The position numbers and the translations under genes are program-made. From Dichetophora obliterata (Eukaryota > Arthropoda > Insecta > Diptera > Sciomyzidae), in assembly GCA_963920525.1 (NCBI GenBank), contig OY986435.1, positions 97,806,115 through 97,870,114 on the forward strand: a stretch of DNA of 64,000 bases, written 5' to 3'. The notes below the pieces were generated by a model. The model did not search any database. It had not been told where the DNA came from and saw only the letters and a program-made list of their open reading frames with translations. This document shows, in pieces, positions 35,489 through 46,079 of the stretch. Numbering within the stretch: the first letter of the stretch is position 1; the number at the start of each line of letters is the position of its first letter.

Positions 35489-38309
35489 TTATTAAGTTAT
35501 ATGACGACTTTATACTACTTGTATCATTTTGTTTCCTGCTGTATCCTGTTGTCTTTATAAATAGGCCACAAACAACAGATAGATTAAAAACCTTAACAAA
35601 TAAAAGTAACAAAAGAAGTTGCTAACATAAATTTTAACAACTTCTTTAACTTATTGCTTACAAACTTTGCGCTGAACCATATTTAAATATACGAGTTTAT
35701 TTGTTACGAGACGATAGAAAATAGTGAGGTACAAAGGTCATGGGCCGCATCACAGTGGATCGATCAGAACAAGCCAGCAGGGAAAAATTATTTGATTACG
35801 ATTTTATACTTATGAGGCCAAAACAAACAAAGAAATTATTCTTAGGGGGGGTCATGTACGTACAGTTCTCCCACTACAGCATTTATAAGGGTCATAGGGA
35901 CTTCTCCAGCCTTAACATATTTCGAAGTTCCGAGTCGAGTAATACAGAACACTAACCTCACTAATACAGAAATTTACTGTAAATGCATACATTTTCAACT
36001 AGTATAAAGTTTAAAGTTCGCATAAAACTAAGCGCATAAATTTCTTTGCTTAAGACAAAAGACGTTCCATAAACTCAGCAAAATTTGACTGAAACCACGC
36101 TTGTAATCAATACCAAATGGCATCCTTAACCTTTAGTCTGTAACATGGGCACTCAGTGCCCATGACAACCTTTAGGCTTTGCGCGAAGCAAGAAATATTT
36201 TAAAATATTAACCTAATAAGGTTTCCCGAATTCATAAAACTACAAAAAATTAAGGTGGCAACCCTATCCACCATCTTGAATTTTGAAATTCTGACTTTAG
36301 ATTCGAAATCAGCTACCCCTTAACACTGATAAACGACGTTTAAAAATCTTGGATAGACATATTATTAGGTTATTACTTTAATATTTTAAAATATTTTCTA
36401 ATTGACGCTGAAATTTGCTACACTTGGCCAAAAACAAGTTCAATACGCTGCACAGCAACCAGAACAGCATTTGTTTTTTACCCCACACGACGGTAGTGAT
36501 CGATCTTAATGACCGACACAAGCAAAGACCACTTATTCATGTTGGAAAAATTGTCTTTGTTTTGGTTTTGACAAAGGCCTGAATTTTTCAACATGAACAT
36601 TTTGACGCAAACATAAGTGTAAAACTGAAACACAGAGAATTGTTGCGATCGATCATTGTTTGAGTTTGTAACGCACAAGCAAATATTAAAACGAAGAATT
36701 CATGTTGGATGATTAACAACACGATAACTACGTTACACACAAAAATGTAATGAAAATAAAATTGTGTGTTGTGTGCTTCAAGAAAATGTTTGTGAGTGTG
36801 AAGGTGTGTGAATATTCTGAACCCTGGTTTTAATACTTCTAAACCAAAAGAGATATACTAAGAGGCCCTTGCAAGCCTTTCGCAGTTTAAACTTCCTATT
36901 CGGACTCCAAAAAGCTGCCAACAATTTCTCAGCTTCCAAAACAGATAAATAAAAACTAATTGTTTATTTGAAAGATATCACTAAACTTACCTACTTATTA
37001 GCAGCGCCATTTTGAACAAAAAAATTGAAAAATTACCCAATTTTCTACCTTTCAAACGAGTTTTTAATCATAATGAATGATTGTAGGTAATCTTATAGCT
37101 AAGCTATAATAAAAATTATACAATCCCAATCTAATATACATCTGTGCCGACAAGGAATAACCACTAAAGTAGAGTTAAGTCACAGTTGAGCTAATGATGC
37201 AGATGTGCTCCACGAATAAAGTTTCGTACACACACACAATCGGGAGATTACAGCGTGATTCCAGCCAAAATTATCACACGAAATGCAAACCAGTAGTTTG
37301 CGGCATCATTGACGAACTTTTCGTGATGATTTCTTGAAGGAAGTTTCTGTATGAGCTGCTGGACCAATTGCTTCGATATTTGGCAGAGAGGTAGACTTCC
37401 ACTCGGGCCAGGTTTAAAGATTAATTTTTTCCCGCTTCCATTCAAACCGCCTACTAAAGGTGTGGAAACAGTTTCAGTATACGAAGAAGAGCATAAATGA
37501 GTTTATAACTCAGAATTGAATCCAAATATTGTCATGATTCTAACGAGCCATTTCGGCAACAAAAAATAAGGACGTAGACGATTTAACAATAAAAATTCAA
37601 AGTCAAATCTCTGGTTAATTGTACTCATTTACATTAATTAAATTGTGAGCTTTAGATCAAGTAAGTTTTTAAGAAGGCAACAACAACAACAACAACTGTG
37701 TATAGAGTCAATCACTTAGCTGACTAGACAGTCTGTTTCGGAAATCGCTACATTTTCCTCTTCAGTAGTCTTTGAGTGATTAAGTTGTGATCAACTCACT
37801 GTTTAAACTAGTATATGAGTGCGCAGATTTTGGAATTCATTCTTTTGGATTGTATGCTGCTAATCATATAACATTTCAAAGCAGTAGGCTATTTATAGAT
37901 CACCGCCATCAACTCTATCAAGGTTGCCATCTGTTCTAGTTGCTTCTTTACTTATTTCAATATTCATTGGTGTTCGATAGTTTGTCGAAATGCACCATAG
38001 AAATGAAACGAGTTTTTTGCTTCGCCAGAAGCTAGTGTTCTAACTGAAAGGTGGCTATTTTCACAACCAAATGTTCAATTACACATGACTTTGACCGAAA
38101 TCGATCAATTATTAGATTATTAAATCAATTTCACATTAATTAAACTTATTTGGCCGTGCTCCGCCATAGTTAGTTAATTAGTTTTTATTATAAATTTTAA
38201 TTAACGTTTTGCCAAATGATGCAATGTTAAAGCCTCTAATTTTGGGCGTTAAAGAAAAATTAAATGGAAGTATTCTTAGGAAAAACTAATAAAACGTAAT
38301 GAAAAAGAA
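35489..38309. other. No gene seen
   Basis: A 21-nt near-perfect palindrome (CATGGGCACT-C-AGTGCCCATG) lies at 36144-36164 and a (CAA)n run near 37678. The open frames at 35740-35955 and 37248-37445 show no domain. Confidence 0.45.
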
Positions 38310-39185
38310 AAACCTTGCACTTTTGAGCGTAATAGTTCTTTACTGGTTCTTGACAAATATTGTCTACGTGCCGAATGTGCGTCATTTTCAAATGACAAAG
38401 CGGGATGCTCAGTAGCAACTGTTTTGGAGATTGGGTCAGTTGAAAATTTTGGTGAACGTAAACAATATGATAATATGGACGTGCCGAGTAAATTCAGAAT
38501 TGAGATTGCCGCTGATGATAAGATATAGATTGTTTGTTAAGTAAAACCTTTCGTGCTGAATTACACAATTTGATTATTGAGTGTTACGTAGAACAAAACG
38601 ATATTCCTATAAAACCAATAAATTATGAAATGAAAATTGAATGGACATCGGGCAGACCATTCTATTGCACCCCTAGAAGACTGTCTTTTTTTGAGCGAAC
38701 AAAGGTTCAAGAGATCGTAGATGAGTTGCAACGAGACGGTGTTATAAAGCCAAGCAAAAAAAAGAAAAATGGTTAAATAAGCTGACATAGAAGGAAAATC
38801 ATTTATCTCAGTCTTAGATTTAAAAAGCGGTTTCCATCAAGTAAGTGTAGCTGCCGACTCAATTCCGTATACCGCTTTCGTGACGCCATTTAGGAAATAT
38901 GAGTACTTAAAAATGCCATTTTGGCTCAAAAACGCTCCAGCTGTTTTTCAGCGGTTTATTAATGAAGTATTTCGAGATTTGGTAGACAAAAGGGTAATAG
39001 TAATTTATATGAACGACATACTAATCGCTAGTACGAATTTCGACGAACATAAGAAATTGTTGGATACGGTGTTGCGACTTATTACCAGTCTAGGTTTAAA
39101 ACTCAATCTCGCTAAATGTAATTTCGGTTACAAAAATTTAATATCTTGGATATTCCGTAACTCCTTCTGGAATTTCACTTAGTGA
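38310..39185 (+). pseudogene. gypsy-type pol: protease-RT linker and reverse transcriptase
   Basis: The first part, in broken frames, includes VPSKFRIEIAADD, a stretch typical upstream of gypsy RT. At 38534-38776 the frame reads EWTSGRPFYCTPRRLSFFER and VDELQRDGVIKPS, then breaks in a short poly-A run. The RT continues with DLKSGFHQV, a frame at 38880-39182 holding TPFRKYEYLKMPFWLKNAPA, and VIVIYMNDILIAS. The catalytic motif is YMND rather than YMDD, so the first catalytic Asp of the pair is lost. Frame breaks plus this change make it non-functional. Confidence 0.85.
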
Positions 39186-39898
39186 ATCTCATATCGGGGC
39201 TATTAAAAATTACCCTATTCCAGCTAATCATAAAAATTTTCAATCATGTATTGGTCTTTTCTCGTACTTTCGGCGGTTTGTACCGCCATTCTCACGCATT
39301 GCAAGACCGCTACAAAATTTGTTGAAGAAAAATTCCGACTTTTGTTTTGACAAAACATGCCTTCAAAACATGCTGTCAATGAGTTAAGAAGAAGATTGTG
39401 CGAAGCTCTGATGCTAGCAATTTATAATAAAAAAAAGTAACTGAAATACACTGCGATGCCAGTTGGTCTTGGAGCAGTGGTACTTCAACGACAATGCGAT
39501 AGGAATTTACACCCGGTATCCTATTATTCAAATACTACTTCTTCTGCCGAGAGCCGATACCATGGTTTTGAGTTGAAGACACTTGCTATAATTTATGCTC
39601 TAAGACGATTCCGAGTATATTTAGAGGGAATATCCTTTAAAATTGTTACGGACTGTAACTCACTGACAATGACTCTGGAAAAGAAACAAATTAACCCACG
39701 AATAGCGAGATGGGCTTTAGAACTAGAAAATTACTCAATTACTCAATACAAAACCGTAACGGTTCAGCAATGGGCCATGCAGACGCCCTCAGTCGTTGCC
39801 AAATTGCAGCATTATTGAATGTTAATGACTTAGATTTACAAATTCAGGCTGCTCAAGGGCGCGATAGAGCTATTAGGGATTTAGAAGATCGAGACTGA
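39186..39898 (+). pseudogene. gypsy-type pol: RT thumb and RNase H
   Basis: After a frame break, FSRTFGGLYRHS-like residues (near 39258) mark the RT-RNase H connection. The frame at 39456-39818 then gives VGLGAVVLQRQ, LHPVSYYSNTTSSAESRYHG and VTDCNSLTMTLEKKQINPRI, the gypsy RNase H core that degrades the RNA template. The initial active-site Asp region is shortened and the C-terminal part (MQTPSVVAKL) runs in a shifted frame relative to 39710-39898, which contains GHADALSRC. Inactive. Confidence 0.8.
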
Positions 39899-40019
39899 CA
39901 ACGTACAAAACTTCGACATGACCGATAGACTTGTTTATAGAATTCAACACGACGGAAAAAAGCCTTTATTCGTTCCTATTGAGGTAGATAATGTATAATG
40001 TATAATGTATAATGATATA

Positions 40020-40888
40020 CAGTCATGTGAAAATAAATAGGGACACCTGTATTTTTATTTTTAAAGCTGCATGGATTACATACAAGGTGCAACAGATATA
40101 GCATTAATTCCCTCGGGTGGTGGTTCCTCCTGATAAGGCGAGTATAAAACTTTATGGAATTTCCTCCCACATTGTAAAACTTTCAAGATACAGGGTGTTT
40201 TACGGTTTTGGTACGTGTTTAGTATTATTGATCTAGAATCTAAACTACTCACCATAAAATAAAAAATAATATTTTTTATTTTAGAAAAAATATCAACGTT
40301 TCCATCAATGTATCAACCACTTTCGTGTCATGTGCTGCAGCTGAGCTAAAATTTTGTGATTACTCAACGAAATATCAACAAATTTTGTATCTTTTGTTTT
40401 AGCGGAGCTGTAATCGTCCAAATTTAACATGTCTTTTTTTCATGTAAAAATACACTTAATCAACAGTATTTTTTTAAATTCTAACTTTGGACAGTAACAG
40501 CTCCGCTAAAGCAAAAGATAGAAAATTTGTCGATACATTGTTGGATAATCTCAAAATTTTTTCTCCGCTACAGCACATGACACGAAAGCGATTGATATAC
40601 TTATGAAAAATCTTATATTTTTTCTAAAATACAAAATATTATTTTTTATTTTATGGTGAGTAGCTTAGATTCTAGATCAATGATACTTAACACGTACCAA
40701 AACCGTAAAACACCCTGTATCTTGAAAGTTTTACAATGTGGGAGAAAATTCCATAAAGTGTTATACTTGCCTTATCAGGAAGAAACACCAGCCAAGAGAA
40801 TTAATGCTATATCTGTAGAACTTTGTATATAATTCATTCAGCTTCAAATATGAAAATATAGGTGTCCCTATTTATTTTCACATGACTG
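40020..40888. mobile_element. Foldback MITE with Tc1-like ends, inserted in gypsy pol
   Basis: The element starts CAGTCATGTGAAAATAAATA and ends in the exact inverse, TATTTATTTTCACATGACTG, next to TA on both sides (40018-40019, 40889-40890). The terminal identity runs 29 bp. The inverted repeat then continues with few mismatches for about 400 bp per arm (for example TTTACGGTTTTGGTACGTGT near 40199 pairs with ACACGTACCAAAACCGTAAA near 40691), leaving a loop of roughly 60-80 bp around 40420-40490. CAGT start and TA duplication fit Tc1/mariner mobilisation. It splits the gypsy pol between RNase H and integrase. Confidence 0.9.
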
Positions 40889-40929
40889 TACATGAGTATA
40901 CATATGTATGCATGAGAAAATTAGTCACC

Positions 40930-41808
40930 GGCCCTAGATAAATGTCTTGAAAAAATCAAAATGTACTACTGGTTTCCTGAAATGCGACATACGATAGGTT
41001 TATTAGAAATTGTTTGAAATGCCTAATGTAAGCTCAACCAGTAAGAGGCCGCGAGTGGAATTTATATCCCATTCCGAAAGTGCCGCTGCCACTCGATACA
41101 TTTCATATCGACCATTTTGGCCCGTTGCCGTCTATAATATCGAAGAGGAAACATATTTTAGTAAACATATTTAGTAGGAAGGGATGCATTTACGAAATTC
41201 GTGAAATTATATCCAAAAAATTCTACAAGTACGCGTGAAGCTATTGCCGCTCTGGAGAAATACTTCAGCTATTATAGTCGACCTAAAAGAATTGTTTCTG
41301 ATAGAGGAACTTGCTTTACCTCACTAGAATTCGAAGATTTTCTGGTAAAACGAAATATAACTCACGTTAAAGTGGCTACTGCCTCCCCTCAGGCAAATTT
41401 ACAGATGGAACGAGTGAACCGGGTTATTAAAACTAAGCTAGGAAAGTTAAGTGACCCTATAAACCACGCAGATTGGTGTGGTAAGCTGCTTCATATAGAA
41501 TATGCTATTAATAATTCGGTTCACAGTACAACAAAGAAAACTCCTAGTGATTTGTTATTTGGGGTTGAACAGCGCAGAGTAATAGTACATGAGTTTACAA
41601 AATTTTTACAGGATAAAACGGACTCCGAGAGAATTCGTGACTTGCAACATGGACGATTTCATGCCAAAAATTCTATCGGAAAACCACAACAATACAGCCT
41701 GAATTACCATTTAGAACAAAATACTGACGCAAAGGAATATGATATAGGTGACTTTGTAGTTATACGAAAAATAGATACTGTGATTGGTACTAACAAAAAG
41801 CTAATACC
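40930..41808 (+). pseudogene. gypsy-type integrase
   Basis: Read in broken frames to about 41200, the zinc-binding region shows KMYYWFPEMRHT and NCLKCLM, then FHIDHFGPLP with the first catalytic Asp. The frame 41201-41836 holds AIAALEKYFSYYSRPKRIVS, DRGTCFTS (second Asp) and SPQANLQMERVNRVIK (Glu of the DDE triad retained, but the usual NGQ-VER context is altered). It is truncated at NKKLIP by the insertion that begins at 41809. The downstream coding continues at 44771. Confidence 0.85.
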
Positions 41809-41919
41809 CAGTGGCGGATGTAGAAATTGTACGTGAGGGGGAGCTAAATAAGCAATTCATTGTATTTATTGATGTATTACATGGTAAATTTATTTTTATA
41901 AATTATATTTGAGTGATTC

Positions 41920-43575
41920 CATTGCTTTTCGACAAAAAAATATTAAATTCTCAACCTGACCCTCTCCGATTTGGTTTAAACTTTGTATACACGTAGTGTT
42001 GGCTACAATTTAGAAAATACATTTGTAATTTTTATTTTTTTCGAGTGGTTACTGAGTTACGGGTACTCAAAAATTGAAAAAATTCGGTTTTTTTTCTTGA
42101 GGACTGATTTTCATTTGATCACAACTTCAGTTAAGTTTGAGATAGAGCAACGATTTTAGATTTATATTAAAGATATTTTCAAAAGGCTTATTTTGTATTA
42201 TAAAACTTTAAAATTTCTCAAATATTTACGTTATTTTTTTTTTGCATAAAAGTTTAAAAAAAAATATTTTTATGAAGGGCATTTTAAAAAATTTTATAAC
42301 AAATAAATGTAAATTAGTGATTATTTATCTCAGTTCTCTCAAAATTTCAGCCTGGGACGACAATGGAAACACTATTAAAATAATTTTCGAAGCAAACTTA
42401 CTTTAAAATTTATGCTCACCACAGCAGTTTGCGAGAAAGAAATAAGTACTGAACTCACTAAAGTATACCATACGTGTGTGTATGTGCACAGTGCAACATC
42501 GGTGCTTCGGTGCAAGCTAAGCAAAGTAGATAAAATTCTTCGAAAAAAAACTCATCTAATAACAATTAAAATTGAAAAAGCTCAATTTTTGAAATTTTTT
42601 TCTACATTTGTCACATATCTTATGTTCAAGTGTTATGAAGGGAACTTTTTCTACCATCCATTGAGAAACCGATCGTAAATTGCGCCTTTGAAATTTGTGA
42701 TCTTTCTCATTAAAAGGATTGCAACACAAAACTTTGAAATTAGACATTGTATGTAAATTGAAATTGAAGAAAACACTGACGTCAAAGTTTAATATTGAAG
42801 CACTTCACTTGCACGCACAGAGCTGGCGATTATTGGGATTTAAGGACGTTCGGTAATTTTTGTTAGGATTTTAATTTGTGTAGTTTTTTCCTAAATGTGC
42901 TGCATGAACGTGTTGTGTGAAATTTAATTTTAATTGTTATTAGAAGAGTTTATTTCGAAGAAGGTTATCAACTCTGCTTAGCTTAGACCGAAGCACCGAT
43001 GACGCACTGTGTACATAAACACACATATGGTCGGTCTACTTTAGTGTGTTCAGTTCTTGTTGCTTTCTCGCAAGCTGCTGTGTTGAGCATAAATTTTAAA
43101 GTAAGTTTACTTCGAAAATTATTTTAATAGTGTTCCCATTGTCATCTTAGGCTGAAATTTTGAGAGAACTTAGATAAATTATCATTAATTAACATATATT
43201 TTTTTCAAAATTTTTAAAAAAGCCTTTCATAAAAATATTTTTTTTAAACTTTTATGCAAAAAAAAAATAACGAAAATATTTGAGAAATTTTAAAGTTTTA
43301 TTATACAAAATAAGCCTTTTGAAAATATCTTTAATATGAATCTAAAATTGTTGCTCTATCTCAAACTTAAACGAAGTTATGATCAAATGAAAATCAGTCC
43401 TCAAGAAAAATAACCGAATTTTTTCAATTTTTGAGTACCCGCCCGTAACTCACTAACCACTCGAAAAAAATAAAAATTACAAATGTATTTTCTAAATTGT
43501 AGCCAACACTACGTGTATACAAAGTTTAAACCAAATCGGAGACGGTCAGGTTGAGAGTGTGGTTGAAAAGCAATG
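41920..43575. mobile_element. Large foldback element A
   Basis: CATTGCTTTTC at 41920-41930 pairs with GAAAAGCAATG at 43565-43575. Inward, TTTGTATACACGTAGTGTTG (near 41983) pairs with CAACACTACGTGTATACAAA (near 43504). The pairing runs with small indels for some 620 bp per arm to ATCGGTGCTTCGGT and ACCGAAGCACCGAT (near 42500 and 42989). The loop of about 400 bp holds a GTAAGATTTAA-type AT-rich spacer and no gene. Confidence 0.8.
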
Positions 43576-43699
43576 TAATTACCCATTTACGTTTTAAATA
43601 TCATGAGTATATAATTCAAAAGCATATCAAAAGTTTAAAATTTATATAATTTGTAAGAATGGAAAGAAAAGAAGTAGCTTATGATTATATTCAACTTAA

Positions 43700-44722
43700 A
43701 ATTCTTAAAGTGCGTGAAGATAAATTCGTCAATCCGACGCTAGCTTAGCGAAGACTCAAACCAATACTTTTGATCCGCAGAAAGTTAAATTCGTACTTTT
43801 TGCTAAGTTGTACAAGGGAGGAAATTTCCTCCAAAATTAAATTCGTTCGTTTTGCACAGTACGAATTAAACTTTTGGGAGGAAATTAAGTTCGTTTTTTT
43901 TTAAAAGTACGAATTTAACTTTTGGGAGGAACTTAAATTCGTTCTATATGCAAAGCACGAGTTTAACTTTTCAGTCGAGTTTAGCTTTTGGCACAATTTT
44001 GAGTGCACAATTAAGACTTTTGACATATATATTTTTAAAAGGTAGTGAAACTGGCGTTCATGGTACTATGTTTCAATGCGAAAATTCTCAAAATCTGAGC
44101 GAAGAATGTTTTTGAAATGCATATCATTGGACATGTGATTAAACCTGCTTTATAACGATATATAGCTTATTAAGACTTTTGCCATAAATATTTTTTAAAA
44201 AGTAGTGAAACTGGCGTTCATGGTACTAAGTTTCAGTACAAAAATTGAAATAAATCGTTATAAAGGTGGTTTAGTCACCTGTTCAATGACATGCATTTCA
44301 AAAACATTCTTCGCTCATATTTTGAGAATTTTCGCATTGAAACTTAGTACCATGAACGCCAGTTTCAATATTTTTTAAAAAATATAAATGGCAAAAGTCT
44401 TAATTGTGCACTCAAAATTGTGCCAAAAGCTAAACTCGACTCAAAAGTTAAACTCGTGCTTTGCATATAGAACGAATTTAAGTTTCTTCCAAAAGTTAAA
44501 TTCGTACTTTGCAAAAAGAACGAATTTAATTTCTTCCCAAAAGTTAAATTCGTACTGTTCAAAAAGAATGAATTTAATTTTGGGAGGAAATTTCCTTCGA
44601 AAATTAAATTCGTACTTAGCAAAAAGTACGAATTTAACTTTTTGCGGATCAAAGTATTGTTTAGAGTCTTCGCTAAGTTAGCGTCGGGTTGACGAACTTA
44701 TCTTCACGCACTTGAACTCTTA
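43700..44722. mobile_element. Foldback element B with iterated GAATTTAA motif
   Basis: AGTGCGTGAAGATAA near 43709 pairs with TTATCTTCACGCACTT near 44699, and GACGCTAGCTTAGCGAAGAC pairs with its near-inverse GTCTTCGCTAAGTTAGCGTC. Each arm carries three to four iterations of a 40-60 bp module in which TTAAATTCGTACTTTGC-like and GCAAAAAGAACGAATTTAA-like halves face each other. The centre holds two direct copies of GTAGTGAAACTGGCGTTCAT (44043 and 44206) and an inverse. The repeat produces spurious open frames (KLNSYFAKRTNL repeats) on both strands. Confidence 0.8.
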
Positions 44723-44770
44723 TGGATCTTCAACATCCCAATTCGCGTTACTCGCGTTATTAGTAATACC

Positions 44771-44985
44771 TAAATAAAAAGGACCATATGTAGTACTCAA
44801 AATCATGGGTAATGACAGATACGTTATACGTGATATTGAAAATGGTCAACTGACCCAGTTGCCATATGATGGCGTTATCGAGGCAAATAGAATGCGAAAA
44901 TGGCTACCAGATAATGGCAAGGCGACCATGGATGTAGGAGCCAGAGCAATACGAAGCCTAGGCCAAGTTTAGAAAACTCATCGCC
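44771..44985 (+). pseudogene. gypsy pol C-terminal end
   Basis: The frame reads GPYVVLKIMGNDRYVIRDIE, then GQLTQLPYDGVIEANRMRKW and ends at TAG 44970-44972 after a SLGQV run. This is the C-terminal region of gypsy-type pol that follows integrase. It directly continues the coding sequence cut at 41808. No LTR was recognised after it. Confidence 0.75.
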
Positions 44986-45170
44986 ACTGCCGTCTGCGGT
45001 TGTTAATTATGTGACCATCGGGGTCAATCGAAAGTCAGATTGGCCGAGTTGTTAACTTAAGTAATTTTGTCTATCTGTATTTTATGTATTTGAAATTTTT
45101 GGATTAACCGCTTTACGTAAATTGCATTGTGTAATGGGGTTAATATATTATTCAATTCAATGGGCAGCAC

Positions 45171-45348
45171 CAAGGCTCATTTATAAGGTTGTGGTACTTG
45201 AGAGCGAGCTCGGTCGAACTGTCAGAATGGTTGAAAAGAAATGAAGAAAATTAATGCTTAAAACAAAGAAAAGCACAGTGACATTTCGAGCAAAGTTAGG
45301 AAAAAAAGTGCATTTCTCTCAAGTGCCACAACCGTATAAATAAACCTT
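45171..45348. mobile_element. CAAGG-type MITE, intact copy
   Basis: A 178-bp element starting CAAGGCTCATTTATAAGGTT and ending AACCGTATAAATAAACCTTG, an inverted repeat extending about 35 bp (through GTGG(T/C)ACTTGAGAG). The 8-bp duplication GGCAGCAC is at 45163-45170 and 45349-45356, extendable to 9 bp with a one-base shift. It is AT-rich inside with no coding. A split copy lies at 29160-31215. Confidence 0.85.
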
Positions 45349-45459
45349 GGGCAGCACTTGGTCATTTTGACATTTTGAATAAGAAAAACGCAAAAGACAT
45401 AACTGAAAGAGACCGGCTTTTCCGTTTTACTCATTCTCTTATATAATTAAAAAAGATAA

Positions 45460-45725
45460 GGTTGTAAATTTTTGAGAATATCTTTGAGGATTAGAACAGG
45501 ACAAAATTTTGTGTAGCTTCATTTCATGTTTGTACTAACCGAACCACTTCTTTATATTTTTCATAAAACTAGTTTTTAAAAAATGTTTTTATTTTAAACA
45601 CAAACCTGAGCAGGAAGATGCAATCAGATCAAAATTAAATTTTTTAGCTTACATGTTTGTTACAATACCTGTCTAACGTGCCCTGAGCCAAATTGAAGCT
45701 ATATACTTTTGAAATTCGCTCCGGC
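45460..45725 (+). repeat. Dispersed repeat, partner at 22980-23260
   Basis: The blocks GAACAGGACAAAATT, TTCATGTTTGTACTAACCGA and GAGCAGGAAGATGCAATCAG occur in the same order as in the other copy. Non-coding. Confidence 0.55.
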
Positions 45726-46065
45726 CTAATGTGCATAACACAATTTATGCAATTGTTGCTCAGTAAATGTGACATAATTTTTCACAAAATTTATTTTTTA
45801 TGAAATACTTCTCAAAATGCATGAGCAAGAAGACATTAACTTATAAATTGTAGAATGTAGTGCATGCAAACAGTAACCATAAGACATGCATTACTTTATG
45901 TGCCAGGATATTGAAGATTAATGCTTAAGAATGCCTTTAAGCGTTAGTTTAAACCAAATTTTACTTGTTTAGTTATATGAATTGGAAAACAGGAGGAGCA
46001 TCTAGATTTATGAGTCGACTATGCATGAACCACACGCAAGTAATTTTCTCCGTGTACATTGTAAA
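45726..46065. other. No gene seen
   Basis: AT-rich spacer before the 566-bp array. Confidence 0.45.
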
Positions 46066-46079
46066 GATTTTTTGATATT
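46066..46079. repeat. 14-bp direct repeat at the left edge of the array
   Basis: GATTTTTTGATATT abuts the array start and recurs at 48643-48656, six bases after the array end. It could be a long target duplication or chance in AT-rich DNA. Confidence 0.5.

Larger units (their letters stand above)
41809..44763. mobile_element. Compound foldback insertion in gypsy pol
   Basis: A 2955-bp block interrupts pol. It is flanked by TAATACC at 41802-41808 and 44764-44770. The coding sequence resumes on the right side in register with the left (pol reads ...LIP before and continues with the usual basic GPYVV block after), which shows the 7-bp repeat is an insertion duplication. The block begins CAGTGGCGGATG and contains two separate large inverted repeats. 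Its outermost ends are not inverted copies of each other, so it is probably several elements, one inside another. Confidence 0.7.

Noticed and set aside
41809..41850. CAGTGGCGGATG start as a hAT terminus
   Set aside because: No matching inverted end was found at 44763 or nearby, and the flanking duplication appears to be 7 rather than 8 bp.
44365..44681. KLNSYFAKRTNL-type repeat proteins on both strands
   Set aside because: They arise from the mini-palindromic DNA repeats of the foldback element, which read similarly on both strands.
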